64,000 nucleotides of DNA from Prorocentrum cordatum (GCA_963575745.1 CAUYUJ010012592.1:386437-450436), one strand, 5' to 3'. Positions 10,789 through 20,930 are shown, counted from the stretch's first letter. The notes: generated by a model from the letters alone, not told the origin. Numbers and translations are program-made.

Positions 10789-12569
10789 ATGGCCGGAGAT
10801 CAGGACGAGGAGCTGGACGGGAGCGCGCAGCTGTACACCCCGTCGGGCGACGAGCTGGACGGGGAGGGCGGTGGACTGCCTCCTGCCCCCGCCGAGGAGC
10901 TGCGGCTCGTCGAGGGCCAGGCGTATTCGTCGACGGGCTACAATGCCCAGGGCGACATCCAGTGCCGCTTCACTTGGGTCGCCCTTCGCCTCTCGGTCGG
11001 AGTCGAGACGTACGCCAGGCCGAGGTTCCTCTTCTCAGACGACCCGTACTGGGACTGGTGGGCGTCGAACCCAGGCGAGCGCGGGGCCGTGACTGCGCGG
11101 CCCCTCGTCCACGTGTGCCGGACGCAGCCGTGCCAGGTCCAGCCGCCGCGGGGTTGCTCGGAGCTGGTGCACATCACAGACGCGACCGCCGTCTCGGCCG
11201 ACGAGCTGCGGGAGGTCTTCGCGGCGTTCCTCTCGGACAACCCAGACGCGGTCTGGCCCGCCGACCTCTTCGGGCCGCGGCTCACTGGAGGGGTGCCTGG
11301 GGAGGCGCCTGCCAGGACGCCGGCTCCGTCGGAGCAGCCAGGACTGGACGAGCTCTGGGGCGGCGACGTGGTCGAGGCGGATGGGGGCGGCCGCCGTGCC
11401 AGCCTCCGCGGGAAGCTGGAGGCGGCGCAGGACCGCTTCGCTCGGCTTCAGCAGCAGCGGCGGGCCGCTGCGGGGGCTGCGCTGCGGAGGCGGTCGCTGC
11501 CCTGGACGACGAGCCGCCGGCGAAGATTCCGCGGCAGGGCGGGCCGCCACCGCAGCGGTCGCTTGCCGAGGTCCTCGAGGACCGCGTGCGGAAGGCGGCG
11601 AAGGTCGGAGCAGCTGCATCGGCCGAGGACGCCAAGGGAGCAGAGGCGGCCGCCCCCGCCGTTGGTCAGGGCGGAGCTGGCGTGCAGGAGCTGCTGACGG
11701 CCCTCCTCAAGGCGCTGCAGAGCGCGACCAGGTCGTCCGAGGACCCGTCCTTCGGCGGCGATGGTGGTGTCGCCACCGCCGAGGGCGACTTGCTGCCGAA
11801 GGGCCTTGCGTCTCGTCGGGCCCACTGCAGGAGGTTGGCCCTGGAGCACCCAGGGAGACTCGCGGAGCTGAGCCTGGCGCAGATGGCAGAGTTCTTGGGG
11901 TCGCAGGACGGCGGCGGGTCGGTCGATCCGCATGGCCCGATCGTCCTTCGATTCCTCCTGTCGGTCTACTTGCCGCAGCATCCGGTGAAGGAGATAGGGG
12001 GCGAGATCTACCGCGAGTTGCGGACGATCGCGGAGGCGCTGGACCTGTTGCTGCAGGGCCGCACGGCCGCGGTGGCCGACATCCTGGCCCAGCGCTTCAA
12101 GGCCATCCAGGTGGCGGTCGGCGACGGGAGCTGGTCGGCGGCGAAGTGGCTCGAGCTGATACCGCCGCGGGACCAGCCTCTCGCGCTACGCAACGAGGAG
12201 GAGGAGATGATCAGGAGCATCCAGCACGGGGAGCTCAAGCTGGAGGAGCTCGCCTCGCGGCTGCGGCAGAAGCCTCAGGGCTAGCAGGTCGGCCGGGGCG
12301 AGGTGGGTTCGGCGTTGCCCACTCGCCCTGCAGGCCGTGCAGGGGGGATACCCCCTGCCGCAGCGCAGGCCCCGGCGCAGAGGCAGCCAGCGGCCGCGGG
12401 CTCCGCGGAGGCCGACCGCACGCTGGCGGACAGGTCGGCAGCCCCAGCCCGTGCGGTCGTGTTGGCGCGGCCCTGGAAGGACGCCAAGGCGAAGTACCCG
12501 AAGAAGGCTGGCGAGTCGGTGAAGGCGTACGATGCCCGCCTGCGGAGCCTGGTGCCGACGCTGCGGTAG
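10789..12569 (+). pseudogene. gag-like protein of retrotransposon 1 (frameshifted, internal stop)
   Basis: Coding sense runs in one frame from ATG 10,789 (MAGDQDEELDG) to about 11,470. It then continues one frame back (AAEAVAALDDEPPAKIPRQ) to a TAG at 12,282-12,284. Plausible protein sequence resumes in that same frame after the TAG (KDAKAKYPKKAGESVKAY) to a stop at 12,567-12,569. The product would be an acidic N-terminal region, an Ala-rich middle and a helical, charged C-terminal part. It is assigned as gag by position before the reverse transcriptase, not by a recognised domain. The TAG is followed by CAG, which resembles part of a leaky stop context, but decay is the simpler reading. A longer start at 10,636 is possible. 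Confidence 0.65.
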
Positions 12570-12571
12570 CG

Positions 12572-15500
12572 GTCGCCTCGCTGCCCGCAGCAAGCGCTCT
12601 TGGGGGGCGCCTGGCCTGCGCGGGCGCCTCTGGGGGCGGCGCAGCGGCCGATGGCCTAGTCGGCGCGGCCGAGGCCCCTCCAAGCCCCCCGAGCGCCAGC
12701 GAGTTGCTGCGCGCTGGGCCTGGGGGTGTTGCTGGGCGCTGGTCCTGCGGCGAGGCAGAGGCGGCAGGAGCCCTGGCGCGGGATGAGGCGACGCCGCGGG
12801 GGGGGCAGCTCTCTGTTGCCGAGCTTTGGTCGGATTTCTCAGCGGGCGAGGACTCGTTCACCGCTTCGGACTTCCATGACTGGCAGCGCGTGGTCACGGT
12901 CGGCTTTGGGTCGAGCCTCACTGCCGTGGACTTGTCGGTCACCCTGCTGGGCCTTACCATCACGGACCCTGGGGGTCTGGGCGCCTTCGCCAGGGAGTTC
13001 ACGATGCGTACGTCCACAAGGCGGGGGAGCGGGGTGCGGGGACGTGACGTCCTCCCGCTGCCCCTGCCCTCTCTCTCCCTGGCGAGGCGATGGATTCGCA
13101 GCCGATGCGGCCCTCGCAGCAGCAGGTGCCGTCTCGCAGGAGTGGCCAGGTCCGTCATGATGGAGTGCTGGCTTTACATGGAGGTGCTTGGCCTGAACCG
13201 CATGTACTGCGGGCGGGCGACCGCCACTTGGCAGCACGAGGGGTCCCTCACGCTGGCGCAGCGGCAGGCCATGGCGCACCTCCTGTCGCGGGCTGAGGTC
13301 TTTGCGGAGGACCCCTTCGCGAGCGTGGAGGTGCCCGCGCTGTCGTCCGCCCTCCAGCACGCTGCCATCGACTACAGCGGGGAGCCCGCGGTCAAGGCAC
13401 TCCCGTGCGTGCTCGCGGAGCTGAAGCCGGGCTTGCCGCAGCCCGAGCACGCAGGCGCCTTGGACGCGTGCGAGTTCGTGGATGCGGACATTGGCGCCTG
13501 GCTGAACGACCCCTCGGTGGCGCTGAAGCCCGAGGCCGAGTGGCCCAACCCGCTCCCGAGGGCGCGGGTCAACGTCACCTCTGACAGCGACTGGGAGGCC
13601 CTCGCGGTGCACTTGGTGGAGCTGGGCATCTTTACGGTGCTTGAGCCGCATGAGGTGTTTCAGGTGCGGGGCGCTCCGCTCCTCAACGGCCTCTTCGCAG
13701 TCGAGAAGAAGGGAGCGCCTGGGCCAGGGGCCGAGCGGGTCACCAGGCTCATCCTGAACATGGTCCCAGGCAACTCGCTCCTCAAGCCGTTCGTCGGTGA
13801 GGCGTCTACACTCGCGGCGTCGACGGGCTGGGCGACCCTTCACCTGCCCGAGGGCTCCCTGCTGCTGTGGTCTGGCGATGACCAGAAGGGGGCCTTCTTT
13901 GTGTGGCGGATCCCGCGCTGCTGGCATGCTCACATGGCGGTGGGCAAGGCGCTGCGCGGCGACCTGTTTGGGCGCGCGGCGCCGCGGGTCTTCGTCGCCT
14001 CAGCGGTCATCTCGATGGGTTGGATGCTCGCCGTGCCGCTGTTCCAGCACATACATCGGCGATTGTGTCGGCTTCCTCCCCCGCTTGGAGCGGGCCTACC
14101 GCCAGAGGCAGAATGGCGGAAGGACACGGTGCGGCCGCTCGCTTTTGCTAAGCAGGGTCCCGTCCTTGCATCTTGGTGGCAGGTATACATCGACGACTTC
14201 GACGCCCCCGAGATCATCGAGGAGGCCGCGGCGCTAGAGCTGCTTGGTAGCCAGGCAGAGTTGCAGGCCGCGGCCCGTGCCAGCTACGAGCGTGCGCAGG
14301 TGGCGATCTCCTCCGACAAGGCGCACCTCCGCCAGCTTCGCGTTGAGAGGATGGGGGCTTCCGTTGACGGCGTCACAGGGCGGATCGGCGCCCCCCTCAG
14401 CAAGGCGTTGTCCGCCTGCGCTCTCGCCATCGCGACGCTCGGCCTGGACTTGGTCCCGTGGAGGCTGGCCATGACTGTGCTCGGCCGCATTGTCAGGGTC
14501 TTCGAGTTTCGGCGGCCCTTGCTCAGCATCTTGAATGCAGTGTGGAGGCTTTCGGAGCCGCGGGCGAAGGTCTACCTGACGCGGGAAATGAGGGAGGAGC
14601 TGATGACGGCGCTCCTCGTGGTCCCGCTCGCCGCTACTTCGTTGAGGAGCCGCCTCGAAGGGATGGCGTCGTGTTCAGACGCGTCCGAGTTCGGGGGGGG
14701 AGTCTGCGTGTCGACGGGCCTCCACGAGCAGGCGGAGGCGACTATCCTCGCCGCCGGCGAGCCTGGCGCTCAGCTGGGCGCTGGGGCGAGGGTCCTCGGC
14801 CTGCCCGTCGATCCGCGGGCGCCCTGGACTCGCAGCAATCCGCGGATCCCGCGGGCCATCGTCGCCCGAATCCTCAGAGTCCTCTGCATCGGGCTGTTCG
14901 ACGGCATCGGCGGGTTGGCGGTCGCGCTCTCGCGCCTGCCCGTGCGCATCGTCGGGTACGTGAGCGCCGAGACAGACGCCAAGGCCAGGAGGGTCGTACG
15001 GCTCAGGTGGCCAGGCGCCATCGACTGGGGCGACGTCAGGACCGTGACCGCCCAGACGGTGGAGGACTTGAGGATCGCCTACCAGTCCGAGGTCGACCTT
15101 GTGGTCGCGGGCGCAGGCAGCCCGTGCCAGGGGCTCACGGGGCTAAACGCTGCTGGGCGAGGCCTGGCCGACCCGAAGTCTTCGGTCTTCTTCGAGGTGC
15201 CGCGCATCTTCGGGCTGCTGTCAGACGCTTTCGGGGCGAGTTTCAGGTGGTTCGCGGAGAACGTCGCGGGCATGACGTCCAGCAGCCTGCGTGGCATGAA
15301 CCAGGCCCTCGGCGTCAAGCCCGTGTTTCTGTGCACCTCGGCCCTGGTGCCCTGCAGGAGGCCGCGGCTGTATTGGCTGAGCTGGAGCGTCCGCCCGACC
15401 CCGCCGCTGGTCCTCCAGGAGCGCGAGGATATGTTCGTGGTCAGCTGCAATGAGCCGCCCCTGTTGAATTTCGATTGGCGGGATCCTGGCGCGCGCTGGC

Positions 15501-16495
15501 TGGGCGAGCCTGGGCCTTACCCCACCCTCGTGTGCAGCAGGCCTCAGCGGGGCTACCCTTCAGCGCCGCGCGGGGTGAAGAGTGCTTCGCCCGAGGCGCT
15601 CGCTCGCTGGCAGTCGGATTCGTATCGCTACCATGTTGCGCTCTACGAAGAGAAAAACCTCTTGCAGGACAGCGACGGATCCTTGCGAGTCCCTTCGAGC
15701 TCCGAGCGGGAGAGGATGATGGGATTCGACGTGCGTTACACGGCTGTAGCCACGAAGGGCTCGAACCAGCAGGATAGCGACGACGCCAGGTCCTTCCTAC
15801 TGGGCAACAGCTTCAATGTGTTCTCGGTCGCTTGGCTGCTGCAGTGGCTCTTGCTGAACCTGGGGGCCGTGACGCGCCCACTGTCCATGCAGGAGCTTGG
15901 GCACGTCGGCGAATGCACGCCGTCGTGGGACGAAGCGGGCCGCTTCGAGAGCGACGCGGGGGAGCCAGAGACCGAAGCCAGCCGTCTCTTGCTCCTCAGC
16001 TACCTGGCCAGGTCCGAGAAGGGCGGGAGCGATGTGCGTCTCGACGTGAACCTGCCGTACCGACCGAAGGGGTGGCCCAGATCGTCGCTCGACCCGTTCG
16101 TGTGGAAGTGGCGAGTCGTGCTGAGTATAGCTTGGCCCAAGCGGCAGCAGGCGCACATCAACGTCAGGGAGCTGCAGGCCGCGCTCGCGGCGCTTCGGTG
16201 GCGGGCTCGTGCCGCTCGCCGCCACTGCAGCCGCTGGCTCCACCTCGTGGACAGCCAGGTCGTCGCGGCCATCATCACGAAAGGCCGGAGCAGCAGCGCT
16301 CGCTTGCAGCCGATGCTCCGGCGCTGGGCAGCGGTCGCGGTCGCGGCCGACATGTACCCGCTGATCGGGTACATCGTGTCAGAGAACAATCCGGCCGACG
16401 AGCCATCGAGAAAGCTGTGGCGTGGCTCGCGGCTCAGGGGGCGCGGCAGTCGCGCGCCCTTGGTGCGCAAGGCCGCCCGTGCAGGCCGCCTGTGA
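12572..16495 (+). CDS. pol of retrotransposon 1: RT, RNase H and nested C5 methyltransferase
   Basis: One uninterrupted frame, also open upstream through gag, so the start is not fixed. Reverse transcriptase: motif A-like GDDQKGAFFVW at about 13,874, motif B-like SMGWMLAVPLFQ at about 14,015, motif C VYIDDFD at 14,183-14,203. RNase H begins with SDASEFGGG (first Asp codon 14,678). It is then interrupted by a full C5 cytosine methyltransferase (about 14,873-15,865) and resumes with HINVRELQA (Glu codon 16,169), LVDSQV (Asp codon 16,250) and NNPADEPSR. A stretch at about 13,010-13,145 looks out of frame (better sense in the next frame), perhaps two compensating indels. The frame ends in TGA at 16,493-16,495, overlapping the recombinase frame. 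Confidence 0.88.
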   Translation, partial: VASLPAASALGGRLACAGASGGGAAADGLVGAAEAPPSPPSASELLRAGPGGVAGRWSCGEAEAAGALARDEATPRGGQLSVAELWSDFSAGEDSFTASDFHDWQRVVTVGFGSSLTAVDLSVTLLGLTITDPGGLGAFAREFTMRTSTRRGSGVRGRDVLPLPLPSLSLARRWIRSRCGPRSSRCRLAGVARSVMMECWLYMEVLGLNRMYCGRATATWQHEGSLTLAQRQAMAHLLSRAEVFAEDPFASVEVPALSSALQHAAIDYSGEPAVKALPCVLAELKPGLPQPEHAGALDACEFVDADIGAWLNDPSVALKPEAEWPNPLPRARVNVTSDSDWEALAVHLVELGIFTVLEPHEVFQVRGAPLLNGLFAVEKKGAPGPGAERVTRLILNMVPGNSLLKPFVGEASTLAASTGWATLHLPEGSLLLWSGDDQKGAFFVWRIPRCWHAHMAVGKALRGDLFGRAAPRVFVASAVISMGWMLAVPLFQHIHRRLCRLPPPLGAGLPPEAEWRKDTVRPLAFAKQGPVLASWWQVYIDDFDAPEIIEEAAALELLGSQAELQAAARASYERAQVAISSDKAHLRQLRVERMGASVDGVTGRIGAPLSKALSACALAIATLGLDLVPWRLAMTVLGRIVRVFEFRRPLLSILNAVWRLSEPRAKVYLTREMREELMTALLVVPLAATSLRSRLEGMASCSDASEFGGGVCVSTGLHEQAEATILAAGEPGAQLGAGARVLGLPVDPRAPWTRSNPRIPRAIVARILRVLCIGLFDGIGGLAVALSRLPVRIVGYVSAETDAKARRVVRLRWPGAIDWGDVRTVTAQTVEDLRIAYQSEVDLVVAGAGSPCQGLTGLNAAGRGLADPKSSVFFEVPRIFGLLSDAFGASFRWFAENVAGMTSSSLRGMNQALGVKPVFLCTSALVPCRRPRLYWLSWSVRPTPPLVLQEREDMFVVSCNEPPLLNFDWRDPGARWLGEPGPYPTLVCSRPQRGYPSAPRGVKSASPEALARWQSDSYRYHVALYEEKNLLQDSDGSLRVPSSSERERMMGFDVRYTAVATKGSNQQDSDDARSFLLGNSFNVFSVAWLLQWLLLNLGAVTRPLSMQELGHVGECTPSWDEAGRFESDAGEPETEASRLLLLSYLARSEKGGSDVRLDVNLPYRPKGWPRSSLDPFVWKWRVVLSIAWPKRQQAHINVRELQAALAALRWRARAARRHCSRWLHLVDSQVVAAIITKGRSSSARLQPMLRRWAAVAVAADMYPLIGYIVSENNPADEPSRKLWRGSRLRGRGSRAPLVRKAARAGRL
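14873..15865 (+). other. C5 cytosine DNA methyltransferase domain nested in RNase H
   Basis: Canonical C5 motifs appear in order. Motif I: GLFDGIGGLAVAL (about 14,890). Motif II-like acidic residue: YVSAETDAKA. Motif IV: GSPCQGLTG, with the catalytic Cys codon at 15,125-15,127. Motif VI: FAENVAGM, with Glu codon 15,257. Motif VIII-like: CRRPRLYWLSW. Motif X: LLGNSFNVFSVAWLL. The spacing between motifs VIII and X leaves room for a target-recognition segment. The domain has no stop or frameshift, so it is likely to be active. Known retrotransposon-borne dinoflagellate enzymes methylate CG; specificity here is inferred only. It sits between the first catalytic Asp and the Glu of RNase H. Confidence 0.92.
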
Positions 16496-17409
16496 GGCGG
16501 CGTGACCCGCGCGCCCACACCCTCTCGTCGCTCCGCGTCGGGGTGGCGACCCGCAGGCGGTACGCCGTTGCGGTCCGCAGGCTCTTGCACTACTACGGCG
16601 CTGAGGAGAGTGGCGCGCCCGCGCTCGCACTGGCCGTGGACGATGCAGACGGCTTGGTCGCGGGCTTCCTCGAGAAGCTCTGGGCCGAGGGCGCTGGCAT
16701 TGCGGCTGCGAGCAACACCATCGCAGGCGTGGCCTTCCTCTGCCCGTCTTTGCGCAGGAAGCTCGACTTGTCCTGGTCACTGCTGCGGACGTGGCGCCGC
16801 CAAGAGCCAGCGGCGCGCGTGCCCCCGCTGACCGCGGAGCTGGTCGGCGGCATGGCGGGCTACGCCATCGCAGCAGGCGCCTTCGACTTCGCCTGCCTTC
16901 TTCTCGTCAGCTTTGAAGCGATGCTGCGAGGAGGGGGAGCTTTCAGCCTCACTGCAGGCGATGTTCATGATCGTGGATCGTGCATGGTCATCCGCATTGG
17001 CAGCAGTAAGACCACGGCGGGCAAGGATGCAGCTGAGGCCGTGGTGGTGCGGTCTAAGGCCTGCGTGCGGCTGCTGCGGCTGGTCGTGGCCAATCTCGGG
17101 CCTTCAGACAGGCTTTCGCCCAGATCGCCGAACCAGCTGAAGGCAGGATTGCAGCGCTTGGCCGAGGCGCTCGGCTTTCGAGGCCTTTTCAGCTGGCACA
17201 GTTGCCGACGAGGCGGAGCAAGTGACTTTTTCTGCCGCTCCAGCTCGATGGAGCAGACACTCGTCAAAGGCCGCTGGGCCAGCACTTTGACTGCGAGAAT
17301 TTATATTGAAGATGCAGTTGCTGACCTAGTGAAGGTCAGGCCGCAAGATGAACAGTGTTCAAATGTTCAATGCGGGCTCGAGATTCTCCGTGAATTTGTC
17401 AGTTTGTGA
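16480..17409 (+). CDS. tyrosine recombinase of retrotransposon 1
   Basis: This frame (-1 relative to pol) carries an N-terminal helical region (SLRVGVATRRRYAVAVRRLL) and the YR catalytic set: Arg in FEAMLRGGGAFSL (codon 16,927), His-x-x-Arg in WHSCRRGGAS (17,197 and 17,206), Trp in KGRWAST (17,275) and nucleophile Tyr in ARIYIEDA (17,302). It would integrate a circular DNA intermediate. The boundary at 16,480 is a guess: there is no ATG in this frame between about 16,000 and 16,850, so expression by -1 frameshift from pol or by non-AUG initiation is implied. The stop is at 17,407-17,409. Confidence 0.9.
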   Translation, partial: CRPPVRRRDPRAHTLSSLRVGVATRRRYAVAVRRLLHYYGAEESGAPALALAVDDADGLVAGFLEKLWAEGAGIAAASNTIAGVAFLCPSLRRKLDLSWSLLRTWRRQEPAARVPPLTAELVGGMAGYAIAAGAFDFACLLLVSFEAMLRGGGAFSLTAGDVHDRGSCMVIRIGSSKTTAGKDAAEAVVVRSKACVRLLRLVVANLGPSDRLSPRSPNQLKAGLQRLAEALGFRGLFSWHSCRRGGASDFFCRSSSMEQTLVKGRWASTLTARIYIEDAVADLVKVRPQDEQCSNVQCGLEILREFVSL

Positions 17410-17603
17410 GCGTTGAATGTGCATCTTCTATTCCCTATCCAGCCGTCCCTCTCTGTGCCCATTGCATGGTTGTGTGTACATATCTCTCAGCTTCGCTGAC
17501 TTTCCATGCCTAAGTCTAGGCGGTGACTGGAAGTTAGCCTCACGATTGTAGAGTTTTTAGAATAGTTTCTCGTAGACGGCGTGGGCGCCAAGGTTGGAGA
17601 TGT

Positions 17604-17958
17604 GGGGAGTTAGCTGGTGACCTTCAGGGTGTGCCTTTCTGGTGCCGCACGTTCCAGCGCGTGGCCGAGGGTGTCTGTGTGGGACCTGTGGTCGGCCTCC
17701 CACGGGATGGGTGCCTCGGGACCTCGGGAGGTCCCTTGGCTGCCCGTCCTGTTCGGAGGTGCACCGTGTCTCGGTGCTGGCCTGTCCCTCCGTGATTCGG
17801 GCCCGCGTTTGTGGGTCCCGAGCGGCCCCGCGGGCTGTGGGCGCAGTGGAACCTTCGGCCAGTGTGCTGGGGGGCGGTGTGCAAGGTCCTGAAAGTATAG
17901 GTCACGTGTCGGGCTAACTTGACCACTGGCGTGGACGTACGCCTCCGTAAAACAGTAT
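17604..17958 (+). repeat. split direct repeat B1 of retrotransposon 1
   Basis: 355 bp from GGGGAGTTAGCTGGTGACC to AACAGTAT, matching 18,145-18,499 at a fixed offset of 541 with about three substitutions. The 194 bp between the recombinase stop and B1 is untranslated and otherwise featureless. Confidence 0.93.
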
Positions 17959-18039
17959 GACCGTTTACGCTTGTGTAAGGCAATACTGTTTGGGGGCATC
18001 GTTGAACGCCGTCTCCTTCCGTAGCCTCTTTCCAAGGCT
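17956..18039 (+). repeat. split direct repeat A2 of retrotransposon 1
   Basis: Identical to A1. The B1-A2 junction has the sequence expected if B2's right end were joined to A1's left end, as in a circular intermediate. 105 bp of unrelated sequence separates A2 from B2. Confidence 0.93.
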
Positions 18040-18144
18040 CCCACCCGCTACCTCCCTGTCGTCCAGGGCCGCGTCGCGGCCCCTGCACGAGGAGACAGTT
18101 CTGTATAGATGCCCCCAGCTACTCCAGATTGGTGCCCTAGCCCA

Positions 18145-18499
18145 GGGGAGTTAGCTGGTGACCTTCAGGGTGTGCCTTTCTGGTGCCGCACGTTCCAGCG
18201 CGTGGCCGAGGGTGTCTGTGTGGGACCTGTGGTCGGCCTCCCACGGGATGGGTGCCTCGGGACCTCGGGGGGTCCCTTGGCTGCCCGTCCTGTTCGGAGG
18301 TGCACCGTGTCTCGGTGCTGGCCTGTCCCTCCGTGATTCGGGCCCGCGTTTGTGGGTCCCGAGCGGCCCCGCGGGCTGTGGGCGCAGTGGAACCTTCGGC
18401 CAGTGTGCTGGGGGGCGGTGTGCAAGGTCCTGAAAGTGTAGGTCACGTGTCGGGCTAACTTGACCACTGGCGTGGACGTACGCCTCCGTGAAACAGTAT
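18145..18499 (+). repeat. split direct repeat B2 of retrotransposon 1 (right end)
   Basis: Second copy of B, ending AACAGTAT at a TA microsatellite (18,496-18,512). It marks the right end of the element. Confidence 0.93.
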
Positions 18500-19195
18500 A
18501 TATATATATATATGTGTGTATGCGCACACTGGTGCCAGCGCGTGGACCCCAACCAGTTCTGTAACATCATTCCCAGATGTTCAGACAGATCTGGATCCGC
18601 CCAGGTCCAAACCGTTGACCTTGTTGATTCCCGGGTGGCGGGCCCACTCTCTGGAGTTCCACCTTCGATTTTCCGGCATCGGGAATTTGACATCTTTCCC
18701 GGGCTTGCCCCGCACGCGTTCAGAGGTTCCAGGAGGCAGCGCGAGAACTCAAAGTGCTTGCCAGGGCAACCCAAGAGAGCTCCTAGACGACTCCCAAAAA
18801 CCCAAGGCGGCGCAAGAAGCTTCACGATGGTCCCAAGCTGGCCCCCAGAGGCCAAACGAGTGCTCCCAGGGGACCCTTCGACCGCCAAAAATCCAATTGT
18901 TTTCTCCAAATAGGCTTGCCAATTGGATTCTCAGCTACATCCTTAGATGAATGGTTCACAGATCCCCCCCTCCAACCCCATGCCCCGGATAATAAATCAT
19001 TCCCCCCTTCATTATTGAGAGTTGATTACCCCTGGCCAAGGCAGAGTTGGTCGGGGGAGAGGGGTGGCAAGGCCGAAGTGTATAATCGCAGGGCAAATGT
19101 ACGAATCGAAACTGCGATCTTCTTATGTCGAATAGCAACAAAGTCATCGCACCTGTGTCAGGGCTATGTAATATAAATTTAGGACGATTGCTACT
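18500..19195. other. no gene recognised
   Basis: Unique sequence with a short reverse-polarity CTTGGG-type patch at 18,720-18,880. No domain-bearing frame. Confidence 0.5.
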
Positions 19196-19350
19196 AGTAC
19201 GATTACGGCGACTAGAAGTAGTAGTAGTAGTACTACTACTACTGCTACTACTACTACTACGACTACTACTACTACTACTACTACTACCACTGCGCCGACT
19301 ACTTCTACTACTGCTACTATTGGTACTACTACGGCGACGACTACTACTAT

Positions 19351-19422
<72 letters not shown>

Positions 19423-19472
19423 CACAAATAATGCCACCACGAATGCTACTGTTCGAGCTACGACTACTACTA

Positions 19473-19506
<34 letters not shown>

Positions 19507-19819
19507 GACTGCTACTACTACTGCGATTACGATTGCCACTCATACGACTACCACTACTACTATTACTACTACTACAAGTGCGACGACTACTACTATTACT
19601 ACTATTGCTACTACTATTCTTTTATAATAGTAGTAGTATTCCACCTACTCTCACAACTACGAAGTCTACTACTACTACTACTACTTCTTCTTCTATTGCC
19701 ACTTCTACTACACAACTACTACAACTACTTCTTCTATTACCTTTTGTACCGGTACTCGCATTACCATGCCGATTCCTAATTGCTTTGCGACTCCTACTCC
19801 TACTCCTACTACTACTACG

Positions 19820-19860
<41 letters not shown>

Positions 19861-20232
19861 GACTACTACGACTACGAGTACGACTCCGGTTACGGCTACG
19901 GTTACGACGACTACCATCACCATTCTTAGCAGCATTGCTATTACCACTTGATATTTTTTTACACTCACCACTAACACATCTGCTACAACGAGCGCTGCTA
20001 TTACTAACAGTACTATTACTTTTACTACTACTACTACTGCTACTACTACTACTATTTCTACTACTACGATTATCACTACTCATCTTATTACGACTACTAC
20101 TACTACTACGACTACTACTACTACTACCAATACTGCGACTACTGCGACTCCGACTCCGACTTGTCCTGTTATTAAGTCTGCTACTACTACTACTACGACT
20201 ACGATTCCTTTTACTGCTTCTACTGCAGGTAA

Positions 20233-20290
<58 letters not shown>

Positions 20291-20483
20291 TGTAGTAGTA
20301 CTACAACTACGACTACTACTACCACAACTACTATCACTACTACCCTTGCTACTATCACTACTACTACTGCTTCCACCATTATTACTACTACTACCACTAC
20401 TACGACTTCTACGACTACTACTACTACTACTACTATTACGGCTATTACTACTACCTTTACTACCTTTACTACTACTACTACTG

Positions 20484-20540
<57 letters not shown>

Positions 20541-20736
20541 GCAGTAGTAGTAGTAGTACTACTACTACTACTGCTGCTACGACTAGTACTACTACTACTA
20601 CTACTGCTACGACTACCACTACTGCTACTACTTCTACTACTACTACGACTACGACGACTACTACTATTACTACGACTACTACTACCTTTACTACTACCTT
20701 TACTACTACCTTTACTACTACCTTTACTACTACCTT

Positions 20737-20813
<77 letters not shown>

Positions 20814-20930
20814 TTCGTAGCAGTAGTAGTAGTACTACTACTGCTGCTACGACTACTACTACGACTACCCGTACTTCTGCCACTACCACTATTTCCATTA
20901 TTTTTTCATTACTGCTACTACTGCTACTGA
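19196..20930. repeat. 1.7-kb ACT/AGT trinucleotide array with polarity switches
   Basis: Long degenerate ACT repeat on the + strand. Short AGT blocks flip the polarity at about 19,216-19,230, 20,225-20,300, 20,540-20,560 and 20,815-20,835; each forms an AGT-ACT hairpin. The 601-codon Leu-rich frame and the Val/Ser-rich frames of the other strand are by-products of the repeat. Confidence 0.95.

Larger units (their letters stand above)
10553..18499 (+). mobile_element. YR retrotransposon 1 (DIRS/Ngaro-like) with internal C5 DNA methyltransferase
   Basis: A 7.9-kb element with split direct repeats in the order A1 (10,553-10,636), coding region, B1 (17,604-17,958), A2 (17,956-18,039), B2 (18,145-18,499). 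The A copies are identical over 84 bp. The B copies differ at about three positions over 355 bp, so the insertion is young. It encodes gag, reverse transcriptase, RNase H, a C5 cytosine methyltransferase and a tyrosine recombinase, in three frames. No integrase or LTR was seen. No target duplication is expected for YR elements. The right end abuts a TA microsatellite. DIRS-order elements usually carry an adenine-type methyltransferase-like domain; a true C5 enzyme fits the reported dinoflagellate retrotransposon methyltransferases. Confidence 0.92.

Noticed and set aside
12235-13933. Long minus-strand frames opposite pol of retrotransposon 1
   Set aside because: Shadows of the GC-rich coding strand, whose RT motifs and methyltransferase are clear on the + strand.
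17604-18499. B1/B2 of element 1 as LTRs of an LTR retrotransposon
   Set aside because: Both copies are at the 3' side with A2 between them, and the recombinase is a tyrosine type; this is the split-repeat layout of YR elements.
19125-20930. 601-codon Leu-rich open frame on the + strand and long Val-rich frames opposite
   Set aside because: Pure consequence of ACT repeats lacking stops in some frames; no non-repetitive coding sense.
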